From: CAYXOX01 sp964466745 | GTDB taxonomy: Bacteria; Pseudomonadota; Alphaproteobacteria; Rhodobacterales; Rhodobacteraceae | DNA: 5,809 bases | NCBI GenBank assembly: GCA_964466745.1 | Contig: CAYXOX010000169.1 | Location: 1-5,809 of the forward strand | Direction of reading: 5' to 3' | Shown: positions 1 through 4,535 of the stretch, one piece after another | How positions within the stretch are numbered: position 1 is the first letter of the stretch | Layout: every line of letters starts with the position of its first letter | Notes under the pieces: generated by a model | What the model saw: the letters and a program-made list of their open reading frames with translations, nothing else | Told to the model about the DNA's origin: nothing | Databases searched by the model: none | Made by a program: the position numbers and the translations under genes

Positions 1-1
1 C

Positions 2-178
2 GACAGCGCGATCCTCATGCGCAACGCGTCGACCCAGTTCGCCGATGGGGGCGAGTTCGGCATGGGGGCGGAAATCGGCATTGCCACCGGCAAGCTGCAC
101 GCCCGCGGGCCGGTGGGGGCCGAGCAGCTCACGAGCTTCAAGTACCTCGTCGAGGGCGACGGAACGGTGCGGCCCTGA
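2..178 (+). CDS. proA: Glutamate-5-semialdehyde dehydrogenase (gamma-glutamyl phosphate reductase), C-terminal fragment
   Basis: These are the last 58 codons of a gene whose 5' part lies before the window, so the start is not visible. The fragment reads DSAILMRNASTQFADGGEFG at its beginning, followed by GAEIGIATGKLHARGPVG and a terminal LTSFKYLVEGDGTVRP. The NAST-F-DGG-FG-GAE block and the KLHARGP motif are hallmarks of the ProA C-terminus. ProA is a cytosolic enzyme that reduces gamma-glutamyl phosphate with NADPH to glutamate-5-semialdehyde, the second step of proline synthesis. In many bacteria it follows proB, but that region is outside the window. The gene ends with TGA 41 bp before the stop codon of the convergent chpT. 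Identification is firm from the motifs; nothing can be said about the N-terminal catalytic part. Confidence 0.93.
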   Translation, partial: DSAILMRNASTQFADGGEFGMGAEIGIATGKLHARGPVGAEQLTSFKYLVEGDGTVRP

Positions 179-219
179 CACGGCCTCCTCGCGCTCCGGC
201 CGGCCCGTGCCGAGCGGCT

Positions 220-873
220 TCAGAGGCGGGCCGCGAGGGCGGTGTCCGAGAGGCTGATCTCGGCGCGGCGCCCGGCCGCGGCGAGGCACCCGGCGAGAAG
301 GGCGAACTGCACCGTCGCCGGCTCCGCCTCGGCCTCGGGGGGGGCTGCGCCGGCATCGGGTCCGGCCTCGCTGCCGTCGGCTGGTGCCGTGAGCGCGCCC
401 CAGGGAAGGCCCTGGCGCAGGCGCGGGGCCGTCGCCTCGAGCCGCCATGCCGCACCGTCGAACCCCAGCCGCAGGCCGCCGCCCTGGATCAGCGCCGCAT
501 CGGCGCAGAGCGCCGCGAGGCAGCCGATGCGGGCTTCCGTGCGGACGAGATCGGCGGGCATCTCGGCATGGAGGCTGCGCCGCGGCTGCTCCAGCGCAGC
601 GCGCAGCGTGGCCTCGACCTCGCCGCCCGCCACGCGCTGGCCCGGCCGGGCGTCGCCGAAGGCGAGGCGGAAGAGCCGGATACGGGCCATCGCGTTGCCG
701 GCGCTCTCGCGCACCAGCGCAAGCTCGGGCCCGTCCGCCGCGCCGGCCAGCGCCAGCAGTTCCAGCCCGTTGCCGATGGCGCCCAGCGGGCTGACGACAT
801 CGTGGCAGATCCGCGCGGCCACCAGCGCCGCGAGATCCCGGTGCCGCGTCTCCTCCGTGGGGGTTCCGCTCAT
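220..873 (-). CDS. chpT: Histidine phosphotransferase ChpT
   Basis: The 217-aa product has the DHp-like signature ARICHDVVSPLGAIGNGLELL at residues 20-40. H24 is the predicted phosphoacceptor, followed by D25 and the SPLGAI-N stretch characteristic of ChpT. In Caulobacter and relatives ChpT takes phosphate from the hybrid kinase CckA and passes it to the response regulators CtrA and CpdR. In Rhodobacterales this relay controls motility, gene transfer agents and related traits. The C-terminal half (about 85-217) would be the degenerate ATPase-like domain, which does not bind ATP in known ChpT. Residues about 161-187 form an Ala/Pro/Glu-rich insert that looks like a flexible loop. The ATG at 873 has a GGAG 6 nt upstream (880-883 on the complement). 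Length is normal for the family. It converges on proA and diverges from the DUF3553 gene 44 bp away. Identification is from the motif and length. Confidence 0.92.
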   Translation of the reverse strand: MSGTPTEETRHRDLAALVAARICHDVVSPLGAIGNGLELLALAGAADGPELALVRESAGNAMARIRLFRLAFGDARPGQRVAGGEVEATLRAALEQPRRSLHAEMPADLVRTEARIGCLAALCADAALIQGGGLRLGFDGAAWRLEATAPRLRQGLPWGALTAPADGSEAGPDAGAAPPEAEAEPATVQFALLAGCLAAAGRRAEISLSDTALAARL

Positions 874-917
874 GCCGGGCTCCGCTGCGCCCCGCGGCCG
901 GTGCGGGCAGGGGCCCG

Positions 918-1106
918 ATGACGGCGGCGCCCGATCTCAACCCGTTTCTCGAGCCGGGAATGCTTGTGGAGCATCCCGGCCAGCCGGCCTGGGGGCGCGG
1001 GCAGGTCCAGTCCAAGATCGGCACGCGGCTGACCGTGACCTTTCCCGAGGAGGGCAAGGTCGTGATCGACAGCAACCGGGTTGCCTTGCGGATCGTGTAC
1101 GAGTGA
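918..1106 (+). CDS. DUF3553 small protein, Tudor/SH3-like
   Basis: The 62-aa protein has no signal peptide or membrane segment and is probably cytosolic. Its core, G-MLVEHPGQPAWGRGQVQS at residues 14-32, then G-RLTVTF (35-41) and GK-VIDSNRVAL (45-57), matches the DUF3553 pattern common in alphaproteobacteria. The order HP-x(n)-WG-GxVxS, then VTVxF, then a GK-VI strand resembles the small Tudor/SH3-like domain at the C-terminus of UvrD/PcrA helicases. That likeness is pattern recognition, not a structural comparison, and the function is unknown. The ATG at 918 is preceded by AGGGG (909-913) with 4 nt spacing. The gene is divergent from chpT, with only 44 bp between starts, so its promoter must overlap the chpT control region or lie inside chpT. 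I see no clear -35/-10 there. Confidence 0.85.
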   Translation: MTAAPDLNPFLEPGMLVEHPGQPAWGRGQVQSKIGTRLTVTFPEEGKVVIDSNRVALRIVYE

Positions 1107-1110
1107 GGTG

Positions 1111-1122
1111 CGGCGCGCGCCG
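1111..1122. repeat. 12-bp perfect palindrome CGGCGCGCGCCG
   Basis: A perfectly self-complementary 12-mer lies 4 bp after the stop codon of the DUF3553 gene. It has no loop of its own and no downstream T run, so it does not look like a standard intrinsic terminator. In DNA this GC-rich it may be chance. Apart from this and the promoter candidate at 1196-1224, the 146-bp gap 1107-1252 shows nothing I can name. Confidence 0.25.
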
Positions 1123-1195
1123 AGCGAAGAAGCGAACATACAACCCAAGGTAGCAACGCGCTGCCGCCTGTCAATCGTCCGGCCGGAGTGCGCGC

Positions 1196-1224
1196 TTGCA
1201 TGGAGCCGGGCGGACGCCTAGAGA
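1196..1224 (+). promoter_or_regulatory. Candidate sigma70-type promoter for olsBA
   Basis: TTGCAT (1196-1201) and TAGAGA (1219-1224) are separated by 17 bp. The predicted transcript start is near 1231, giving a leader of about 22 nt before the ATG at 1253. The -10 is weak (3 of 6 consensus bases), but spacing and position fit. The same TTGC-N19-TA layout occurs before the thiE-like, trmJ and ctaA genes. The in-frame TTG that would lengthen olsB by 19 residues is the -35 element itself. Confidence 0.45.
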
Positions 1225-1241
1225 CGGGCGCGGTAACCGCC

Positions 1242-1248
1242 GGGGGGG
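1242..1248 (+). promoter_or_regulatory. G-rich ribosome binding region of olsB
   Basis: Seven consecutive G lie 4 nt before the ATG at 1253. This can pair with the pyrimidine-rich anti-Shine-Dalgarno sequence using GG and G-U pairs, but it is not a canonical GGAGG. It is the only candidate ribosome binding site for the chosen start. Confidence 0.4.
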
Positions 1249-1252
1249 CGCA

Positions 1253-2050
1253 ATGGCCGGAGAGCGGCGAGCCAGGATACCGCAGGACGCCCATTTCGAG
1301 GTGCGCTGCGCCGAGAGCGAGGAGGAACGCCGCGCCGCTCAGCGGCTGCGCTACGAGGTTTTCGTGGCGGAACTCGGCGGTGACGGCGAGATGGTGGACC
1401 ATGCCGAACGGCTGGAGCGCGACCGCTTCGATCCCTACTTCGACCATCTCCTGCTCATCGACAGGCGCCGGTCCGGGCCCGAGCGCGTTGTCGGCGTCTA
1501 CCGGCTGATGCGCGAGAGTTCCGCCGAGGCCGCCGGGCAGTTCTACTCCGAAGACGAGTACGACCTTGCGGTCCTGCGCCGTTCGGGCCGGCGCCTGCTG
1601 GAGCTGGGCCGCTCCTGTGTGCACCGCGACTACCGGGGGGGGGCGGCGCTCGGCCTGCTTTGGAAGGGCGTGGCCGACTACGTCTCCCGCCACCGGATCG
1701 AGGTGCTCTTCGGGGTGGCGAGCTTCCACGGCACCGACGTGGCGGCGCTCGCCCAGCCGCTGAGTTTCCTGCACTACCGCCACCTCGCCCCGCCGGAGCT
1801 TCGGGTGCGCGCCGTTGAGGCTCATTTCCAGCGCATGGATCTCGTGCCCGCCGAAGCGCTCGACCGCGTCGCCGCGATGCGCGGCACGCCCCAGCTCATC
1901 AAGGCCTACCTTCGGCTCGGCGGCTTCGTCGGGGAGGGCGCCTTCGTCGACCGTCCGTTCAACACCACCGATGTCTGCCTCGTGCTCGACACGCTCCAGC
2001 TCAACGAGCGCCAGAGTCGGCTCTATACCGGCGATGCCACCTTCCCCTGA
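1253..2050 (+). CDS. olsB: L-ornithine N(alpha)-acyltransferase OlsB (GNAT/hemolysin-like fold)
   Basis: OlsB transfers a 3-hydroxyacyl group from acyl carrier protein to the alpha-amino group of ornithine, making lyso-ornithine lipid at the cytoplasmic membrane. The 265-aa product carries the family landmarks: RLRYEVFVAELGG (31-43), the GVYRLMR strand (81-87), LELGRSCVHRDYRGGAALGL (116-135), FGVASFHG (153-160), and LIKAYLRLGG-VGEGAFVDRPFNTTDV (215-241) near the end. An in-frame TTG at 1196 would add 19 residues of low-complexity Gly/Arg sequence. I chose the ATG at 1253 because a promoter candidate covers the TTG and a seven-G purine run (1242-1248) sits 4 nt before the ATG. olsA follows 33 bp downstream, and this pairing is the main support for OlsB over other acyl-homoserine-lactone-synthase-like acyltransferases. 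A run of nine G (1635-1643) encodes part of RDYRGG. The reading frame is intact. Confidence 0.88.
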   Translation: MAGERRARIPQDAHFEVRCAESEEERRAAQRLRYEVFVAELGGDGEMVDHAERLERDRFDPYFDHLLLIDRRRSGPERVVGVYRLMRESSAEAAGQFYSEDEYDLAVLRRSGRRLLELGRSCVHRDYRGGAALGLLWKGVADYVSRHRIEVLFGVASFHGTDVAALAQPLSFLHYRHLAPPELRVRAVEAHFQRMDLVPAEALDRVAAMRGTPQLIKAYLRLGGFVGEGAFVDRPFNTTDVCLVLDTLQLNERQSRLYTGDATFP

Positions 2051-2083
2051 CGGCGGCCTGCCGCGCGGTGCCGGAGCCATCCC

Positions 2084-2929
2084 ATGAAGATCACCTGGTA
2101 CTCGACGGATCCGGAACCCGATATGCCCGCGCCCCGGGGCGTGGCATGGCTGCGGGTGGCGCGGCGAGGGCTGGGAATGGTGCTCCTGACCCTGCTGCTC
2201 CTGCCGGCGCTCTTCGCGGCGCGGGGCGTCGACGCCGTGCGCCCTGGCCGGCGCCTGCTCGCCCCGCGGGTGGTGCAGGCCTTCGGAGCGGCGAGCCTGC
2301 GGGTCATCGGCCTGCCACTGACGGTGAAGGGGCGGGCCGACGGGGCGGCAGGGGCGGTGGTGTCCAACCATACCGGCTGGCTCGACATCCTCTTTCTCTC
2401 CGCCGCCCTGCCTGTGACATTTGTTTCCAAGGATGCCGTGGCCGACTGGCCGGTGATCGGCCCACTGGCCCGGTGGACAGGCACGCTGTTCATCGCGCGC
2501 GACCGGAGGCAGGCGCCGCAACAGGCGGAACGGTTGGCCGAGAGGCTGCGCGCGGGGGGAAGGATGCTGTTCTTCCCCGAGGGCACCTCGACGGACGGCC
2601 GTCGGGTCTTGCGGTTTCACGCCCCGCTCTTTGGCGGGCTGCTCGCGGCGGCGGGCGACACGCCGTTCCGCGTGCAGCCGGTGAGCGTCGTGCTGCATGG
2701 GCCCGAGGGGGCCGATCCGCGCTTCTACGCCTGGTGGGGCGATGCGGAACTCGCGCCGCATCTCTTGGCCGTGCTCGCGCGGCGGCGCCACGGACGGGCC
2801 ACCGTGGTGCTCCATCCCCCGGTCGAGACGGTTCCGGGCGAGGATCGCAAGGCGCTCGCGTCGCGGCTCGAAACGATCGTGCGCGCAGGCGTGGCGGCGG
2901 AACTCGGACTGCCGCCGGCGGATCAATGA
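2084..2929 (+). CDS. olsA: Lyso-ornithine lipid acyltransferase OlsA (PlsC-type 1-acylglycerol-3-phosphate acyltransferase family)
   Basis: The 281-aa membrane-associated protein has the PlsC blocks in order: NHTGWLD (95-101), with catalytic H96 and D101 in the H-x4-D motif; GTLFIARD (133-140); FFPEGTSTDG (163-172), the EGT substrate-binding motif; and VQPVS (197-201). A hydrophobic segment at about 28-46 probably anchors it in the inner membrane. PlsC-family enzymes acylate lysophospholipids. Placed 33 bp after olsB, this one is most likely OlsA, which esterifies the 3-hydroxyl of lyso-ornithine lipid to give ornithine lipid. In Rhodobacter capsulatus OlsA also has lysophosphatidic acid acyltransferase activity, so a PlsC role cannot be excluded. 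The ATG at 2084 has GGAG (2073-2076) with 7 nt spacing. I see no separate promoter, so it is probably cotranscribed with olsB. Confidence 0.88.
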   Translation: MKITWYSTDPEPDMPAPRGVAWLRVARRGLGMVLLTLLLLPALFAARGVDAVRPGRRLLAPRVVQAFGAASLRVIGLPLTVKGRADGAAGAVVSNHTGWLDILFLSAALPVTFVSKDAVADWPVIGPLARWTGTLFIARDRRQAPQQAERLAERLRAGGRMLFFPEGTSTDGRRVLRFHAPLFGGLLAAAGDTPFRVQPVSVVLHGPEGADPRFYAWWGDAELAPHLLAVLARRRHGRATVVLHPPVETVPGEDRKALASRLETIVRAGVAAELGLPPADQ

Positions 2930-2935
2930 GGTTCG

Positions 2936-2971
2936 TCCTGATCCGAAACTTTCTGGCTTAAACCATCAGGA
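2936..2971. terminator. Inverted repeat between convergent olsA and thiE-like gene, possible weak bidirectional terminator
   Basis: TCCTGAT (2936-2942) and ATCAGGA (2965-2971) are perfect 7-bp inverted repeats separated by 22 nt. They span the whole gap between the stop codons of the two converging genes, and the second arm contains the TGA of the thiE-like gene. The position suits a shared terminator. There is no T run on either strand after the stem and the loop is long, so efficiency is doubtful. Confidence 0.3.
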
Positions 2972-3619
2972 AGATTGCGGAACGGGCCCCTCTTCAAGCA
3001 TCGCCGCAAGTGATGCCAGCGCTTCGGCGGGATCGTTCGCGCTCCAGATCTCGGCACCGAAGGCGACCCAGTCCGCCACCGGGGCGAGGCGGGCCACGAG
3101 CTCTGCATCGAGCCCGCCCTCGGCAACCACGGGCAGTTCGATCATCTCCGACCACCATTCGAAGAGCGCCAGGTCGGCGCGGGTGCCGTCACCGAGAAGC
3201 GTCTCGCCGACGGGCCCGAAGGAGACGTAATCGGCGCCCGCTTCGCCCGCCGTCATCCCCTCGTGCCGCGACGCGCCGCAATGGGCGCCGACGATGGCAT
3301 CGGGGCCCAGCGCGGCACGCGCCTTGCGCACCGAGCGCGCCCCGTCGGGCAGATGGACGCCGTCGAGCCCCAGCCGCTCGACCAGTGCCAGGTGCCGCTC
3401 GATCACGATGGCCACGTCGCGGCCGTGGGCGATCTCGCGCAGCGCATCGGCGGTGCGGCCGATCTGCCCCTCGTCGGCAGAGGAAAGCGCAAGGCGGATG
3501 CAGGCCACGTCCACCCTTTCGAGGCAGGCCGTCAACAGTGGCGGAAACTGCGAAAGCGAAACCTCGGGGGGCGTGACGAGGTAGATCTGCGGCCGTTCGG
3601 GCGCGTCGGGGGCGGGCAT
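2966..3619 (-). CDS. Divergent thiamine phosphate synthase / TenI-like TIM-barrel protein
   Basis: The 217-aa protein belongs to the ThiE/TenI superfamily: it begins with QIYLVTPP (11-18), has LDGVHL (85-90), EAGADYVSFGPVGET (126-140), LPVVAEGGL (162-170) and a closing VADWVAFGAEIW (181-192). True ThiE joins HMP pyrophosphate to thiazole phosphate to make thiamine phosphate. Several ThiE signatures are absent here: the Q-x-R-x-K stretch reads IRLAL (41-45), the N-D pair is replaced around I73-E74, GQxD after GVHL is PDGA (91-94), and the T-x-T-K motif is missing after GPVGET. It may be a diverged ThiE, a TenI-like aminothiazole tautomerase or something else, so I give no symbol. The start at 3619 is supported by AAAGGAG 6 nt upstream and a promoter candidate. 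A longer in-frame ORF to 3943 would run antisense through trmJ and lacks support. It converges on olsA and diverges from trmJ. Confidence 0.82.
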   Translation of the reverse strand: MPAPDAPERPQIYLVTPPEVSLSQFPPLLTACLERVDVACIRLALSSADEGQIGRTADALREIAHGRDVAIVIERHLALVERLGLDGVHLPDGARSVRKARAALGPDAIVGAHCGASRHEGMTAGEAGADYVSFGPVGETLLGDGTRADLALFEWWSEMIELPVVAEGGLDAELVARLAPVADWVAFGAEIWSANDPAEALASLAAMLEEGPVPQSS

Positions 3620-3625
3620 GACGGG

Positions 3626-3632
3626 CTCCTTT
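3626..3632 (-). promoter_or_regulatory. Strong Shine-Dalgarno of the thiE-like gene
   Basis: On the minus strand AAAGGAG is followed by 6 nt and then ATG at 3619. This near-consensus site fixes the start and rules out the upstream in-frame ATGs inside trmJ. Confidence 0.8.
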
Positions 3633-3644
3633 CTCCGGTGCGCG

Positions 3645-3673
3645 GTGGTAGCCGAGCGGCAGGGTTGCGGCAA
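3645..3673 (-). promoter_or_regulatory. Candidate sigma70-type promoter for the thiE-like gene
   Basis: On the minus strand TTGCCG (3673 down to 3668) and TACCAC (3650 down to 3645) are 17 bp apart. The expected transcript start near 3638 gives a leader of about 18 nt that contains the Shine-Dalgarno site. It lies back to back with the trmJ promoter candidate (3705-3733), with 31 bp between the two elements. Confidence 0.5.
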
Positions 3674-3704
3674 GGCCCTGCCGGAGCGGCCAGGCTGCGC
3701 GCGC

Positions 3705-3733
3705 TTGCCTCGCCGGGCGCCGCGCCGTATTCC
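3705..3733 (+). promoter_or_regulatory. Candidate sigma70-type promoter for trmJ, probably giving a leaderless mRNA
   Basis: TTGCCT (3705-3710) and TATTCC (3728-3733) are 17 bp apart. Transcription would start about 7 nt after the -10, at or next to the A of the trmJ ATG at 3741. The bases between the -10 and the ATG (CGCCCCG) contain no Shine-Dalgarno sequence, which agrees with a leaderless transcript. Confidence 0.5.
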
Positions 3734-3740
3734 CGCCCCG

Positions 3741-4481
3741 ATGACACGCCGCCCGCAACCTGCTTTCGTCCTCGTGCGCCCCCAGATGGGCGAGAACATC
3801 GGTGCCGCGGCGCGCGCGATGTGGAATTTCGGGCTCGACGCCATGCGCATCACCGGCCCGCGGGACGGCTGGCCCAACCCGCGCGCCGTCGCCATGGCGA
3901 GCGGTGCCGGCCGGCTGCTCGACGGTGCCATGCTGACCGCCACGACCGCCGAGGCGGTGGCCGATTGCGCCTATGTCTACGCCACCACGGCACGCCAGCG
4001 CGGGATGACCAAACCCGTCCTGACCCCGGAGCGGGCCATGCAGGACGCCGCCGAACGCCTCGCCGCGGGCCAGAGGGTCGCCGTGCTCTTCGGGCCGGAG
4101 CGCGCGGGCCTCGAGAACGACGATATCGCCCGCGCCAACGCGATCGTCAGCGTACCCGTGAACCCGGAGTTTCCCTCCCTCAACCTCGCGCAATGCGTGC
4201 TGCTGGTGGCCTATGAGTGGCGGCGGGCGAGCGAGGAAGTCGTTCACGAATCCATGGAGATGGCCCGCACCGACTGGGCCACCGGCGCCGAGATGGAGGC
4301 GCTGGCCGCCCATTACGAGGAGCGCCTCGGCGCGGCGGGCTTCTTCTTTCCGCCCGAGAAGGCCGAGGGCATGAAGCGCAACCTGCGCAACCTGTGGAGC
4401 CGGATGCCGCTGACCCGGGCCGACGTGCAGGTGCTCCACGGTATCCTGCGTCAGTTGGTGCGCCGCGGAACGGGCGGCTGA
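3741..4481 (+). CDS. trmJ: tRNA (cytidine/uridine-2'-O-)-methyltransferase TrmJ, SPOUT family
   Basis: The 246-aa protein shows the three SpoU/TrmH motifs: ENIGAAARAMWNFGL (18-32) with N19 and R25; LFGPERAGLENDDIARA (116-132) with the GPE-GL core; and PSLNLAQCV (145-153), which forms the knotted SAM-binding site. PAFVLVRPQMGENIG at the N-terminus, the length (the same as E. coli TrmJ) and a C-terminal helical extension (about 180-246, with RNLRNLWSR-like sequence) point to TrmJ, not TrmL or TrmH. TrmJ methylates the 2'-hydroxyl of nucleotide 32 in several tRNAs, in the cytosol. The ATG at 3741 is chosen because family similarity begins just after it. An in-frame ATG at 3618 would overlap the thiE-like start and add Arg-rich sequence without family features. 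No Shine-Dalgarno is visible. ctaA follows 54 bp downstream. Confidence 0.88.
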   Translation: MTRRPQPAFVLVRPQMGENIGAAARAMWNFGLDAMRITGPRDGWPNPRAVAMASGAGRLLDGAMLTATTAEAVADCAYVYATTARQRGMTKPVLTPERAMQDAAERLAAGQRVAVLFGPERAGLENDDIARANAIVSVPVNPEFPSLNLAQCVLLVAYEWRRASEEVVHESMEMARTDWATGAEMEALAAHYEERLGAAGFFFPPEKAEGMKRNLRNLWSRMPLTRADVQVLHGILRQLVRRGTGG

Positions 4482-4483
4482 GC

Positions 4484-4512
4484 TTGCCGCGGCCCCGCGC
4501 CGCGCCTAGGTT
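4484..4512 (+). promoter_or_regulatory. Candidate sigma70-type promoter for ctaA
   Basis: TTGCCG (4484-4489) and TAGGTT (4507-4512) are 17 bp apart, starting 3 nt after the trmJ stop codon. The expected start near 4519 leaves a leader of about 17 nt that holds the Shine-Dalgarno site. This suggests ctaA can be transcribed apart from trmJ. Confidence 0.5.
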
Positions 4513-4522
4513 TGCCCGCCAG

Positions 4523-4531
4523 AAAGGGAGG
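4523..4531 (+). promoter_or_regulatory. Shine-Dalgarno of ctaA
   Basis: AAAGGGAGG is followed by 4 nt and ATG at 4536. It favours this start over an upstream in-frame codon at 4512, which would fall within the -10 region and just before the ribosome binding site. Confidence 0.75.
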
Positions 4532-4535
4532 CTCG

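Noticed and set aside
179..209. CACGG (179-183) and CCGTG (205-209) inverted repeat after proA, with an internal CCGGCCGG palindrome, as a terminator
   Set aside because: The stem is short with a long GC-rich loop and no T run follows; such matches are expected by chance in this composition, although the place between convergent genes is suitable.
1111..1122. CGGCGCGCGCCG palindrome as terminator or operator of the DUF3553 gene
   Set aside because: It has no loop or T run, and there is no second copy in the window to support a protein-binding site.
242..1153. 303-codon plus-strand frame antisense to chpT
   Set aside because: Ser/Ala/Arg/Pro-rich translation without motifs; the opposite strand encodes a clear ChpT and the frame also runs through the DUF3553 gene out of phase.
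2956..2963. TTAA half-site as a CtrA binding site
   Set aside because: Only one half of the TTAA-N7-TTAA pattern is present, and it lies between two gene ends, not upstream of a gene.
3641..3695. Stretch reading GGTAGCCGAGCGGC that looks like the D-arm of a class II tRNA
   Set aside because: No matching acceptor stem, anticodon arm or GGTTCGAATCC-like T-arm can be found around it, and the same bases are better explained as the promoter region of the thiE-like gene.
3189..4439. 416-codon open frame on the minus strand covering thiE-like and trmJ
   Set aside because: It has Arg/Gly/His/Ala-rich composition, no family motifs and runs antisense to trmJ and out of frame with the thiE-like gene. 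Long open frames like this are common in GC-rich DNA.
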